From contig CAWIMD010000004.1 in NCBI GenBank assembly GCA_963837165.1, positions 1,178,001 to 1,242,000 on the forward strand: a DNA stretch of 64,000 bases. The letters are read 5' to 3'. This DNA comes from JAENWD01 sp963837165. Lineage in GTDB: Bacteria > Acidobacteriota > Vicinamibacteria > Vicinamibacterales > JAENWD01. A program made the position numbers and the translations under genes. Positions 50,971 to 61,956 of the stretch are shown piece by piece. Numbering within the stretch: position 1 is the first letter of the stretch; each line of letters starts with the position of its first letter. Under the pieces are notes generated by a model that worked only from the letters and a program-made list of their open reading frames with translations, had not been told where the DNA came from and did not search any database.

Positions 50971-52373
50971 TCCTCGCTCCGTGCCGCCTCGCGCCGCTCG
51001 GCTCGCGGGCCGGCCTTCACGACAGTCATGTTCCGCCTGGCCGTCTGGCGTCCGGGCTGCTCCTCGAGGAAGTAGTTCCGGCAGGCCTGGTCGAGCAGGT
51101 CGCGCGAGAGCGCCGGCGGCCGGTTCTGGTAGCGGCAGATGTCCATCACCTGCTCGACGATGTCGCGCGGGTGGCAGCCGCGCATCTCCACGCCCCGCGG
51201 CTCGTAGTAGCGGCGGATCAGGTACTCGATGACGACCGGATCGTAGGGGATGCCCTTCCGACGGCAGTTCAGCTCGAAGATCCGGCCGAACTCGTCGGTG
51301 GTCGGGTTCTTCGCGAAGATCTTGTAGGGGATGCGGCGCAGGAACGCCTCGTCGGCCAGCGACTCCGGGTTCAGGTTGGTCGCGAAGACGATGAGCACGT
51401 CGAACGGCATCTCGAACTTCTTGCCCGTGTGCAACGTCAGGTAGTCCACGCGGCTCTCGAGCGGCACGATCCACCGGTTGAGCAGGTCGCGCGGCCGGAT
51501 GCGCTGGCGGCCGAAGTCGTCCACGACGAACACGCCGCCGTTCGATTTCATCTGCAGCGGCGCCTCGTAGAACTTCGCGATCGCGTTGAAGCTGAGGTCC
51601 AGCATCTCCAGCGTGAGCTCGCCGCCCACCGTCACGACCGGACGCTTGATGCGGACCCAGCGGCGATCGCGTTCGACCGCCTTGATGATGCTGCCGGCCG
51701 CCTGCCCCTCGTCCTCGAGCGTCTCGTGGTTCACCGGATCGAAGATCGTGATGATCTGCCCGTCGACGTCGAGGGCCCAGGGCACGTACATGTCGCCGCC
51801 GAGCGCGCGCCCGATGCCTTCGGCGACCACGGTCTTGCCGTTGCCCGGCGGCCCGTACAGGAACACCGACTTGCCGGAGTTCACGGCCGGTCCGAGCTGG
51901 TCGAGCATCTCGGGGCTGACGACGAGATGGGTGAAGCCCTGGCCGATGCGCGAGCGATCCAGGAAGCCGCGCCCGGCCTTCAGCTTGTGCATCGCGGCCG
52001 TGTACTGCTTGATCGGCACGGGCGCCGGACCGACATAGCCGTTGGCCTCGAAGTACGCGCCCGCCCGCTCGCGGCCCATGTCGGTGAGGGCGTACCGGTA
52101 GCCGGCGGTGCCGGACCCGTTGGCGCCGCGTACCTCGACGAGCTTCTCGATGCGCAGGTGCTCTATCAGGGTCTCGAGCAACGCGTACGGCAGGCACAGC
52201 TTGTCGCCGAGCGCGAGGCCGCTCACCTCGCCGGCGAAAAGGGTCTTGACGACGAGCTGCTTGAGCGACTCGTAGCCGAGCCCCGTGTCGTCCATGGTGG
52301 CCGGCGCCGGCGGCACGGGCGCGCGGCGTTCCGGGCCCGGGGTGCTCGTGGCGTCGGCCGGTTCGGGTGTCAC
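50958..52373 (-). CDS. AAA ATPase with N-terminal winged-helix region, Tad-associated
   Basis: 471 aa. About 150 residues of winged-helix-like sequence precede a MoxR-like AAA core: Walker A YGPPGNGKTVVAEG, Walker B GGVFVVDDFGR, sensor-like VFATNLNPESL and arginine-rich second-region RRIPYKIF. It lies 29 nt after tadC, and the ICMT-like gene follows with an overlap, so it is part of the Tad transcript. It may act as a chaperone-like remodeller of pilus proteins; this is an inference from position. Confidence 0.82.
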   Translation of the reverse strand: MTPEPADATSTPGPERRAPVPPAPATMDDTGLGYESLKQLVVKTLFAGEVSGLALGDKLCLPYALLETLIEHLRIEKLVEVRGANGSGTAGYRYALTDMGRERAGAYFEANGYVGPAPVPIKQYTAAMHKLKAGRGFLDRSRIGQGFTHLVVSPEMLDQLGPAVNSGKSVFLYGPPGNGKTVVAEGIGRALGGDMYVPWALDVDGQIITIFDPVNHETLEDEGQAAGSIIKAVERDRRWVRIKRPVVTVGGELTLEMLDLSFNAIAKFYEAPLQMKSNGGVFVVDDFGRQRIRPRDLLNRWIVPLESRVDYLTLHTGKKFEMPFDVLIVFATNLNPESLADEAFLRRIPYKIFAKNPTTDEFGRIFELNCRRKGIPYDPVVIEYLIRRYYEPRGVEMRGCHPRDIVEQVMDICRYQNRPPALSRDLLDQACRNYFLEEQPGRQTARRNMTVVKAGPRAERREAARSEEWLS

Positions 52374-52401
52374 GTGGTCCTCACGTTCAGTCGGGCACTG
52401 C

Positions 52402-53319
52402 TCAGTGGTGCTTCATGTTTTCCGCGATCGGGAACAGCACCTGCACGAACTTGATGGCTGCCGGTCCGATCGTCACCACCCAGATCGCCGGAAAGATGCA
52501 GAAGACGAGCGGGAACACCATCTTGACGCCGGTCTTCGCCGCGGCTTCCTCCGCGCGCTGGCGCCGCTTGGTCCGCAGGGTGTCGGAAAACACCCGGAGG
52601 GACTGCGCGACGCTGGTACCGAATTTATCGGTCTGAATCAGCATCGTCGTGAGAGAGACGAGGTCCTCGAGGCCCGTCCGGTCGGCCAGGTTGCGCAGGG
52701 CTTCGCTTCGCGGCTTGCCCGCGCGCAGCTCGATGTTCACCAGCTTCAGCTCGTCGGACAGGTCGGGATACGCGAAGGCGAGCTCCTCGCTCACGCGGAT
52801 CAGCGCCTGGTCGAGGCCGAGCCCGGCCTCCACGCTGACGACCATCAGGTCGAGGGCGTCGGCGAGGGCGAGCTGCATCTTGTGCTGCCGCTTCTTGGCC
52901 AGGCGGGCGAGCACGATGCCCGGCAGGAGGTAGCCGAGGAGCGAGCCGCCCAGGCCGAACGCGACGTTCGGCCGGAACAGGATCGGCGTGGCGAACAGCA
53001 CGAAAGCGGCGCAGGCGACGGCGAACCGGGTGCCGTAGAAGATCGGGATGGCCTCGGCGCCGCGGTAGCCGGCCTGCACGAGGCGCAAGCGGACCTTGCC
53101 CATCTCGGACGGGGAGACCGGGACCTTGGACCCGAGTCTTCTCACCGCGTCTTTCACCGCGATGAACCGCGGGCCGGCGTTGGCCCGCTCGTGGGAGCCG
53201 GTCACCTCGGCCAGGCGGCGCTCGACGACCGATCCGCGGTTTCCCGCGAGGCGGAGCCCGACCGCCGCCACGCAGATCGTGGCGAACAGGAACGCGAGCA
53301 GCGGCAGCAGCAGGTTCAT
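52402..53319 (-). CDS. tadC: Tad pilus inner-membrane protein TadC
   Basis: 305 aa, type II secretion F domain protein. The membrane segments at the N-terminus and C-terminus flank LADALDLMVVSVEAGLGLDQAL, the conserved GspF core of TadC. It forms the platform of the pilus motor together with TadB. It is spaced 3 nt from tadB. Confidence 0.93.
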   Translation of the reverse strand: MNLLLPLLAFLFATICVAAVGLRLAGNRGSVVERRLAEVTGSHERANAGPRFIAVKDAVRRLGSKVPVSPSEMGKVRLRLVQAGYRGAEAIPIFYGTRFAVACAAFVLFATPILFRPNVAFGLGGSLLGYLLPGIVLARLAKKRQHKMQLALADALDLMVVSVEAGLGLDQALIRVSEELAFAYPDLSDELKLVNIELRAGKPRSEALRNLADRTGLEDLVSLTTMLIQTDKFGTSVAQSLRVFSDTLRTKRRQRAEEAAAKTGVKMVFPLVFCIFPAIWVVTIGPAAIKFVQVLFPIAENMKHH

Positions 53320-53322
53320 CGG

Positions 53323-54299
53323 CTATACCTCGATGGTGACGATCTTCTTGATCCAGACGTACCCGACCGTCTGCATCACGGCCGTCCCCATCAGCATGAT
53401 CCGGCCCATGCGTTCGGTGAAGAGCAGGTTCATGTGCTCGGGATTGATGAACATGAGCGCCACGGCCAGGGCGGCAGGCAGCCCGAGGAGCACGTAGCCG
53501 GTCATCCGGCCGTGTGCGGTATAGACCCGCACCTGGCGCAGGATCTTGAAACGCTCACGCACGACGTACGCGAGGTTGTCGAGGATCTCGGAGAGGTTGC
53601 CGCCCGTCTCGCGCTGAATCAGCACGGCGGTCGCGAAGAACTTCACGTCGAGCAGGGGGATGCGCGTCGCCAGGTTGTTCAGCGCGTCCTTCAGGGCGAG
53701 GCCGAAGTTCTGCTCGTCGAACGTCTTCTTGAACTCCGGGCCGATCGGCTCGGCCGCATCGTCGGCGACCATGCCCATGGCGGTCGTGAACGCGTGGCCG
53801 GCCTTGATCGCCCGCGACAGCAGGTCCAGCGCCTCGGGGAACTGCTCCTCGAACTTCCGCATCCGCCGCGTCCGCTTGCGCATGAGCACCAGGAACGGAA
53901 TGGCGGCGCCCGCCCCGAAGCCGGGCAGCAGCGCCCACGCCTCCCGCATCACCGCCGTGGCCAGGAACGAGACGGCCGCCCCGAGGGCGAGCGAGGCGAT
54001 GAGGATCGTGCTGACGCCGACGGTGCTGCCGGCCTGGTCGATGAGCATGGCCAGCGACGAGCCGTACTTCGTGTCCGTCGCCAGGCGGTCCAGTCCGGGC
54101 AGGACGCCCTCCACCCGCTGCTTGACCAGGTTGAAGACCTCGGCGTCCTGCGGCTCGAGGTGGCGCGCCACGTCGTTCATGCGCTGCTGGACGCGGCGCT
54201 CGACCAGGTACTGCGGCAGGCGCGTGATGGCATAGTAGGCGCCGAGCACCAGCGCGACGCCCACGATGAAGAGGCCGAACGCCAGGAGCAGGGGGGCCA

Positions 54300-54300
<1 letters not shown>
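53323..54300 (-). CDS. tadB: Tad pilus inner-membrane protein TadB
   Basis: 325 aa. TadB-type GspF domain: FPEALDLLSRAIKAGHAFTTAM and QRETGGNLSEILDNLA are the hallmark segments, with about four TM helices. The start ATG shares one base with the cpaF stop (TAATG). Confidence 0.93.
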
Positions 54301-55643
<1,343 letters not shown>

Positions 55644-55659
55644 GGCGACCTCGGGCTCT

Positions 55660-56838
55660 CTAGCTCAGGAAGCTGAAGGAGAAGCTGAACGCCGCGCGGC
55701 GCTTCTCCACGGCGGCCTTGTCGGCCACCTCGCCGGGCGAAATGAGCTGTCGGGTGAAGCTGCCGAACTGCTCGGCGATGTCGGAGTGGTTCGCGAGCGC
55801 CAGCGGCACGCCGGAGTTCAGCGCCGTGGACACGGTCTTGTAGTCGCTCGGGAACGTGTGGTGAATGCCGTACCCGAGCGCGGTCTCGATCTGCTTGGAC
55901 CCGATCATGTTCTGGTCCGACGCCCGGTTCAGCAGGATGCGCACGCGCTCGCCGCCCACACCGAGCTGCCGGACGCGATCGACCAGGCGCTGCGCGTTGC
56001 GCACCGACGGCACGTCGGGGTTGGTCACCACGAAGATGGTGTCGGCTGCATACAGCGCCGCGATGCTGCACGAGGTGACCTGGTTCCCGGCGTCCACGAC
56101 GATGTAGTCGTGGGCCTTGCCGAACACGCGGAAGAGCTCCTCGATGGCCCCGGCGTCCTGCGCCCCGGGCCGCTCGAACTGCTCGGAGCCGGCCAGGATC
56201 TCGAGGCCCGACTTGTGCTTCGCGCAGAGCTCCCGCAGGAAGTCCTTGTCCAGCCGGTGGAGGTTCTCGAGGGCGTCGAGCACCGTGAACCGCGGCCGCA
56301 CGCCGAGGAACAGCGCCACCTCGCCGAAGCCCGGCTTCAGGTCCACGATGAGCGTCTGGCGCTTCGTGAGCCGCGCGAGCTCGACGGCGCAGTTGACGCT
56401 GACCGTCGTCGTCCCGGCGCCTCCCTTGGCGCCGAAGAACACCAGCGTCACCGAGGGCGGCTTGGCCGACGCGTTCGCCGTCTCGCGGCGGGTCGCCGTT
56501 CGGCGCACGGCGCCCTGGAAGGCGTCCTCGGGCACGGGCCACATGAAGAACTCGTTGGCGCCGGCCCGCATGGCCTGCAGGATCAGCTCCGGATCGGTCG
56601 TCTGCGCGACGGCGAAGATGGCCGTGGTCGAGTGGCCGGCCCGGAGCCGCTCGATGGCGGCCATGCCCGACGCGGCGTCGCCGCGGATGTCCACGACGAC
56701 CAGATCCGGCAAGGTCTGGTCGGCGCCCGGCCGGCCTTCGATGACGCCGACGGGCACGCCGCCGGACCGAAGGAGACGGCCGACCTGATGACGGAATTCC
56801 TCGTCGTGGGTGACGACGAGGGCTGCAAGCTGGGCCAT
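55660..56838 (-). CDS. cpaE: CpaE-like pilus localisation ATPase (receiver-like plus ParA-like)
   Basis: 392 aa. Residues 1-120 look like a response-regulator receiver (LVVVDIRGDAASGM); the rest is a deviant MinD/ParA ATPase with the P-loop FFGAKGGAGTTTVSVN and VDAGNQVT. In Caulobacter CpaE marks the pole for pilus assembly. The C-terminus ends with a Ser/Phe run (AFSFSFSFLS). ATG 56838 follows the tadG stop after 5 nt. Confidence 0.9.
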   Translation of the reverse strand: MAQLAALVVTHDEEFRHQVGRLLRSGGVPVGVIEGRPGADQTLPDLVVVDIRGDAASGMAAIERLRAGHSTTAIFAVAQTTDPELILQAMRAGANEFFMWPVPEDAFQGAVRRTATRRETANASAKPPSVTLVFFGAKGGAGTTTVSVNCAVELARLTKRQTLIVDLKPGFGEVALFLGVRPRFTVLDALENLHRLDKDFLRELCAKHKSGLEILAGSEQFERPGAQDAGAIEELFRVFGKAHDYIVVDAGNQVTSCSIAALYAADTIFVVTNPDVPSVRNAQRLVDRVRQLGVGGERVRILLNRASDQNMIGSKQIETALGYGIHHTFPSDYKTVSTALNSGVPLALANHSDIAEQFGSFTRQLISPGEVADKAAVEKRRAAFSFSFSFLS

Positions 56839-56843
56839 GGCTT

Positions 56844-58004
56844 CTACTCCACGAGACGAATGGCCTTCGGGAACGCACCCGTCGGCGCCGGTCCGCCGTT
56901 GCCCTTGACGAGCCCGGAGACCGGCGTGATGCGGCCGTAGACGTTGTTCCCTGACCGTCGCTCGATGAAGAAGCCCAGGTAGTTGGCGACCTTGAGATCG
57001 GCGTCGCGACCGTTCTGCTTGCCCGTGTCGTAGTAGATCGGGTCGTAGAGCGGGATGGCGACAACACGCGGGCTGGGGTTCATCGTGCTGACGACGCGGT
57101 TCTCGACCGTGTCCCAGTAGGCGCCGGGATCTGTGGCGAGCAGATCGTCCACGCCCTGGTTGGTCGGACCGACCATGTTGCCGGGCTCGGCGAGCAGCAG
57201 GTCGCCCCAGCCCATGAGGGTGGTGTTGCAGTTGGCGATGTTCCAGCGGTATTCCGAGCCGCCCGTGTCGCCGCCAATCGCATAGGAGAAATAGAAGCTC
57301 GGCGTGATGTTGTTGCCGGTGCCGGCGCGAATCATGAGCTGTGTGCCCTTGTCGCTCTCGGCGTTGTAGCCGGTGTAGCCGTCCTGGTCCGCGGGGATGT
57401 AGATGTCGGGATTGGCGAGCGCATGGCCCTTGTTGTCCACCATGTCGAAGGTGGAGTTCAGGGAGTCGAAACCGCCGGGATCCTGCTTCTCGATCCACCG
57501 GTCGGGGATCGTGAACGGCTTGACGCAGGTCATGGCGTTGGCCGGCGAGGCCTCCGCGGTCGCCTCCGCGTCGATATTCACCTGGGACACGCCGAAGAGC
57601 CGCCCCATCATCGTCGCCACGGGGTTGCCGCGCTCCGCGGTGCGGTACACGTGGACGTGCACCCGGTTGTTGAGGCCGGAGGGCGAAGTCGGGAACGTCA
57701 CGTCGGACGGCTGCACGTTCACGCCCTGGGCGATCACCTGGTTGCCGCGCGCGGCGGCCAGCGCGCTCTGGACCGCCGGCCCGCCGCTGCTCCGGTCGTT
57801 GTAGTCGTCGAAGTAGAGCGCGACCGCGCCCGACAGGGCGCCGGCGTCGGCCGAGTTCTGGGCCTGGCTGCGCGCGGTCATGAACATGCCCACGTCGATC
57901 GCGAGCGTGGTGGCGGCCAGGAACGCCATGAAGCCCACCCCCACGAACACGAGGGACATGCCGCGCTCATCGCGCACCAGGCGGGTCAGTTTCAGTGTCG
58001 TCAT
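56844..58004 (-). CDS. tadG: TadG-like pilus protein
   Basis: 386 aa. A TadG-type N-terminus (DERGMSLVFVGVGFMAFLAATTLAIDVG; key part ERGMSLVFVGVGFMAFL) with one TM helix, then a large secreted domain. It is a pseudopilin-like minor protein of the Tad machinery. The sequence TARSQAQNSADAGALSGAVAL matches the Flp pilus-assembly TadG N-terminal family. Its TM tail is not seen. Confidence 0.87.
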   Translation of the reverse strand: MTTLKLTRLVRDERGMSLVFVGVGFMAFLAATTLAIDVGMFMTARSQAQNSADAGALSGAVALYFDDYNDRSSGGPAVQSALAAARGNQVIAQGVNVQPSDVTFPTSPSGLNNRVHVHVYRTAERGNPVATMMGRLFGVSQVNIDAEATAEASPANAMTCVKPFTIPDRWIEKQDPGGFDSLNSTFDMVDNKGHALANPDIYIPADQDGYTGYNAESDKGTQLMIRAGTGNNITPSFYFSYAIGGDTGGSEYRWNIANCNTTLMGWGDLLLAEPGNMVGPTNQGVDDLLATDPGAYWDTVENRVVSTMNPSPRVVAIPLYDPIYYDTGKQNGRDADLKVANYLGFFIERRSGNNVYGRITPVSGLVKGNGGPAPTGAFPKAIRLVE

Positions 58005-58078
58005 GGCAGCAGGCCTCCGCGGGGAGCCGTTCGTTACCGTCGAATCGTCGTTCGCCGCTCGTCGTCAGTCGCTCGTGG

Positions 58079-60094
58079 CTACTGCTTGGGCGCCTGCTCG
58101 GGCGACTGGTTCTGCGCCTGGATCCTGGCGACTTCCTGCTCGTACGAGTGCTTGGCGGCATCCAGCTTCGCCTGCGCCTCGGCGATCTGCTCGGCCTGCT
58201 TGCTGGCGGCCTCGCCGTTCTTCCGATCGAGCTCGGCCTGGCGCCTGGCGGCCTCGGCGGCGCGGCGATCGAGCTCAGCCTGCACCTTGGCCTGCTCCTT
58301 CGCGACGCGCGCCGCCTGCTTGTGCGACTCCTCGGCCATCTTTGCCTCGGCGCGCGCCATCTTCTCGGCCTGCTTGCGGTCGGCCTCCGCCTGCCTGGCA
58401 TCCTGCTTCTTCCGCTCCTCGTCGCGCTTCCGCGCGTCCTCGAGGGCCTTCTTCTCCGCCTTCGTCGGCGGCGCGGGCGGCGCGGCCTCGGGAGCCGGCG
58501 CGGCCTGCACCATGCCCGCGGGCACCGGCTGTGCGGCCGGCGCCGGGGTCACGGTCCGGGGCGCCGGAGATACGGCCTGGGGCGCGGGCGCTGGCGCCTG
58601 CGCGAGGGCCGGGGCCGAGATGCGCGGGGCCGGTGCCGTCTGGTCGGGTGCCGGCGCGGCGTTGCTGGTCTGCGGCGTGGCGCCGGGGTTCCAGGGCGCG
58701 GGTGTCGGCAGCGTCTTCTTGGGCGCCGGCATGAAGGGCTCGATCATGTCGGGCAGCTTCGGCGAGACGCCCGTGCTGCCGCGGCGCAGGATCTGCGGCG
58801 TGATCATCACGACCAGCTCGGTCTGATCCTTCTGCGCCGCCTTGCTGCGGAACAGCAGGCCCAGAATCGGGATGTCGCCGATGCCCGGGATCTTGGACAT
58901 CTGCGACGTCACCGTGTTGTTCATCAGCCCGGCGATCGCGAACGTCTGGCCGTTCTCCAGCTCGACTTCGGTCTCGGTGCGGCGCGTGGAGATGGCCGGC
59001 ACGCGGAAGCCCGCGATGTTCACGGCGTTGGCGAAGTCGAGCGAGCTCACCTCGGGGGCGACCTTCAGCTTGACCAGGTCGCCGCCGACGATGACCGGCG
59101 TGAAGTGCAGCTTGACGCCGAACTCCTTGAACTGGATGGTCACGGTCTGCCCGCCGCTCTGCCCCTGCACGACCGGGTAGGGGTACTCGCCGCCGGCCAG
59201 GAAGCTGGCTTCCTTGCCGTTCTCGGCGATCAGGTTCGGCTCGGCGAGGCTCTGGAAGAGGCCCTTGTTCTGCAGCGCCTTGATGACGCCCGTGAGGTTG
59301 TTCTTCGCGTCGAAGAGGAACAGGTTCAGGAAGTCGCTGAACACGAGCTTGCCGTCCTGGTCCCACTGCGGCGCGGCGAACTGCTGGGTCGTCGTGCGGC
59401 CGAACCAGCGGCCGTTCTTGAACCCGTCGGCGGCGAAGGACGCGCCGAGCTCGGTCATGGCCGTGCGGCTCACCTCGGCGAAGCGCACGCGGAGCAGCAC
59501 CTGGTCGCTCGCGACGCCCTCGGCCTGCTTGAGCAGGTTCACGACGTCTTCCTTCTTCTCGACGTAGCCGGCGGCCACCTCGGCCGCCTTGTCCACGACG
59601 TACTTGCTCGACACGGTGCCGGAGATCACGACGTCCTTGCCGTTGCTGTGCACGCTGATCGGCTCGCCGGGGAAGAGCTGCTTGACCTGCTCCACCAGCT
59701 GGCTCAGGTCGCGTGTGACGACCACCTCGTACTTCCTGATGCCGCCGGTCTTGTCCCAGACGAACATCGAGATCGTGCCGGGCGCCTTCCCGTGGATCAG
59801 CAGCTGGTTCGGCGTGGTCACCATAGCGTCGGCCACGTTCGGGCTGGTGAGCGAGACGCGGGTGATGTTGGAGCCGCTCGTCAGCAGCGTCGAGCGGCCC
59901 ACGAGGAGCTGCACCTGAGAGGTGTCGCTGTCGGAGGCGCCGGTCGCGGCCGCACCCGTCTCGGAATTCCGGGCGACGGGCTGCAGGTTCTGCGCGTGGA
60001 CCTGGCCGACGGTCAGGGCCACGGCCATGAAGATCACGCTGGCGCGCGCTGGGCTCAACAGCCGGGGGGCGCCAGTCGTCAACTGGGCGTTCAT
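58079..60094 (-). CDS. cpaC: Tad/RcpA secretin CpaC with an unusual coiled-coil C-terminus
   Basis: 671 aa. A signal peptide ends near VGQVHAQ. An N-terminal secretin/pilus domain (about 50-190; LLVGRSTLLTSGSNITRVSL) and BON-like region precede the secretin domain (to about 453; GEYPYPVVQGQSGG, FKEFGVKLHFTPVI, LVVMITPQILRR). The last 215 residues are added: a Pro/Ala linker then about 110 residues of Lys/Glu/Ala/Gln-rich helix (for example EDARKRDEERKKQDARQAE). AGGAGG lies 6 nt before ATG 60094. It forms the outer-membrane pore for Flp pili. Confidence 0.92.
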   Translation of the reverse strand: MNAQLTTGAPRLLSPARASVIFMAVALTVGQVHAQNLQPVARNSETGAAATGASDSDTSQVQLLVGRSTLLTSGSNITRVSLTSPNVADAMVTTPNQLLIHGKAPGTISMFVWDKTGGIRKYEVVVTRDLSQLVEQVKQLFPGEPISVHSNGKDVVISGTVSSKYVVDKAAEVAAGYVEKKEDVVNLLKQAEGVASDQVLLRVRFAEVSRTAMTELGASFAADGFKNGRWFGRTTTQQFAAPQWDQDGKLVFSDFLNLFLFDAKNNLTGVIKALQNKGLFQSLAEPNLIAENGKEASFLAGGEYPYPVVQGQSGGQTVTIQFKEFGVKLHFTPVIVGGDLVKLKVAPEVSSLDFANAVNIAGFRVPAISTRRTETEVELENGQTFAIAGLMNNTVTSQMSKIPGIGDIPILGLLFRSKAAQKDQTELVVMITPQILRRGSTGVSPKLPDMIEPFMPAPKKTLPTPAPWNPGATPQTSNAAPAPDQTAPAPRISAPALAQAPAPAPQAVSPAPRTVTPAPAAQPVPAGMVQAAPAPEAAPPAPPTKAEKKALEDARKRDEERKKQDARQAEADRKQAEKMARAEAKMAEESHKQAARVAKEQAKVQAELDRRAAEAARRQAELDRKNGEAASKQAEQIAEAQAKLDAAKHSYEQEVARIQAQNQSPEQAPKQ

Positions 60095-60103
60095 GAGTTC
60101 CTC

Positions 60104-60955
60104 CTAGCGCACGACTTCTTCGGCGCGCTTGTCTCCACGGATGATTTCCACCGTCGGTTCGGGCATCGGGGCGGGCACGGCGGCCACGGTCGCGACCGGG
60201 CGGGGACGCGACGTGACGCCCTGCTTGACCTGTCCGGGCTTGGCCAGGCCGAGCAGCACGGCCGGGCGCACGCCCGGAGTCTCGGGCTCGGACTTGTCGA
60301 GCGGGTTGCGCAGCGCGAGCTGGATCTTGCCTTCCGTGGCGCCGAGAGTGAGGCGCTCGGACTGTTCCGGGTCGACCAGCAGGGTCACGACGTTCACGGC
60401 CATCGGCTTGCCCTGCTCGGTGTCCTGCTCCATCTTCGTGCCCGAGGCGAGCACCTGCACGTTCGACAGCACCAGCTTCGTGGTCGTGTCGGCCTGGCTG
60501 GTGGTGGGGCTGGCCGTCGCGAGCACGTCCACGCGGGTGCCCGGCAGCACGTAGCCGGCGACGCCGATGACGTCGTTCACGCGCACCGACACGGCGCGCA
60601 TGCCCTCGGGGATGACGACCGGCAGGCCGGAGCCGGCATCCTTGCCCGCCAGCTTCATCGGGAGGATGGGCTCGTTCTGGATCACCGGCATCACCAGGCC
60701 GCGCCCGACGATCTCGTCCGGCGTCGAGAAGGCGCCCTCCGGCACGGAGCTCGCCGGCCACTGCACGACGCGGAGGTCGTCGGGGCGGACCTGGGCACCG
60801 AGCTCGAGGTCGGCTGCCGCCACCACGACCGGCGTGGTCGGGAGCGACACGGTCTTGACGGGCACGTTCTGCATGTAGCGATACGTGCCGAACGCGAGGC
60901 CGCCGCCCGCCGCGAGGGCCAGGAGCAGCACGAGGGTGATGCGCATGCGAGCCAT
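60104..60955 (-). CDS. cpaB: Flp pilus assembly protein CpaB/RcpC
   Basis: 283 aa. One N-terminal TM helix (ITLVLLLALAAGGGLAFG), then an SAF-like domain (TPVVVAAADLELGAQVRPDDLRVVQWP; key part DLELGAQVRPDDL) and RcpC family region (GMRAVSVRVNDVIGVAGYVLPGTRVDVL). It is thought to connect the secretin to peptidoglycan. It follows tadE after 28 nt. Confidence 0.9.
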   Translation of the reverse strand: MARMRITLVLLLALAAGGGLAFGTYRYMQNVPVKTVSLPTTPVVVAAADLELGAQVRPDDLRVVQWPASSVPEGAFSTPDEIVGRGLVMPVIQNEPILPMKLAGKDAGSGLPVVIPEGMRAVSVRVNDVIGVAGYVLPGTRVDVLATASPTTSQADTTTKLVLSNVQVLASGTKMEQDTEQGKPMAVNVVTLLVDPEQSERLTLGATEGKIQLALRNPLDKSEPETPGVRPAVLLGLAKPGQVKQGVTSRPRPVATVAAVPAPMPEPTVEIIRGDKRAEEVVR

Positions 60956-60983
60956 GGGAGTTCTCCTACTCTCTGGTCAGGGC

Positions 60984-61421
60984 CTACTGCGACTCGTTCC
61001 GCATGACGGCCTGGGCGTGCATCACGACGGCTCCACCAAGCGAGGTCGAGGGAGCAACGAGCCGCGCCACGGGCTGCAGGACGATGAAGCTGAACGGGTA
61101 GTCGATGGTCACTTCCGACGCGGACACCGACCGGCCGTTCACGTCGAGGGTGGCCGAGCGGTTGACGCCGATGGTGGCCGAACCGGCGGCGCTCAGCTGA
61201 CCGGCCTGCATGTACTCAAGCACCCGGGCTTCGGCATTGCCGGGCGTCGGGTCGGGCAGGACGGCGATGCGGGCGCCTTCGCGCGCGGCGTTGGTGAGGA
61301 CTTGCCACGTCTGGTAGGCCCGGCCGAACTCGAAGATGCCGACCGACACCAGCAGCAGCATCGGAATCGTGATCGCCGCCTCGAGGAGCGCGGCGCCGCG
61401 TTCGGACTTGGTGCGTGTCAT
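60984..61421 (-). CDS. tadE: TadE-like minor pseudopilin
   Basis: 145 aa. The TadE signature RGAALLEAAITIPMLLLVSVGIFEFG holds the prepilin-like TM segment with Glu; the following NAAREGARIA is typical. It should be processed by the CpaA peptidase and incorporated as a minor subunit. RBS GGAGG lies just before its ATG at 61421. Confidence 0.9.
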   Translation of the reverse strand: MTRTKSERGAALLEAAITIPMLLLVSVGIFEFGRAYQTWQVLTNAAREGARIAVLPDPTPGNAEARVLEYMQAGQLSAAGSATIGVNRSATLDVNGRSVSASEVTIDYPFSFIVLQPVARLVAPSTSLGGAVVMHAQAVMRNESQ

Positions 61422-61437
61422 GGTCGGTCTCCTCCGG

Positions 61438-61956
61438 TCATTTCGTCAGGAGCGCCGCCGCGATGGCTCCGAGGGCCAGGGCCGGTCCGTAGGCGAACCG
61501 GCTCGCGTGCGCGGCTCCGTCAATCTCTCGCTTCGTCTCACCGGCCGCCGCGACGAGGCGTGCGGTGCGTGAGACGGTGGTGCCAAGGCGGCGCCGGTGG
61601 ATCGCGTGGCCGACTGCCAGCAGGCCGCCCGCCACCGCGCCGTAGAGAAACGCCATCAGCACCCCAGCGGGTCCGAGCAGTGTCCCCAGCGCGGCGAGCA
61701 GCTTCACGTCGCCGGCGCCGGTGCCGCCGAGCAGATGCCCCGGCAGCATGAGCGCGAACCCGAGCATGGCGCCGACCAGGGCGCCGGCCATCGAGTGCCC
61801 CGACAGGCCGAAGCCCGCCAGCGCGAGCCCCGCGACAGCCGTGGCCGCCGTGAGGAGGTTCGGGATCCGGCCGGTCCGCAGGTCGATGGCGGCTGCGGTG
61901 CCGGAGGCCGCGACGACCGCGGCCAGCACGATCAGGTCAGATGTTCGAAGCGGCAA
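61438..61956 (-). CDS. cpaA: Prepilin peptidase CpaA/TadV (A24 family)
   Basis: 172 aa, the size of a short prepilin peptidase with no N-methylation domain. The two catalytic Asp regions are visible: AIDLRTGRIPN and GTGAGDVKLLAALG (GxGD). It cleaves Flp and TadE prepilins. The N-terminus overlaps the third-listed pilin gene (flp1) by 20 nt. Confidence 0.92.
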   Translation of the reverse strand: MPLRTSDLIVLAAVVAASGTAAAIDLRTGRIPNLLTAATAVAGLALAGFGLSGHSMAGALVGAMLGFALMLPGHLLGGTGAGDVKLLAALGTLLGPAGVLMAFLYGAVAGGLLAVGHAIHRRRLGTTVSRTARLVAAAGETKREIDGAAHASRFAYGPALALGAIAAALLTK

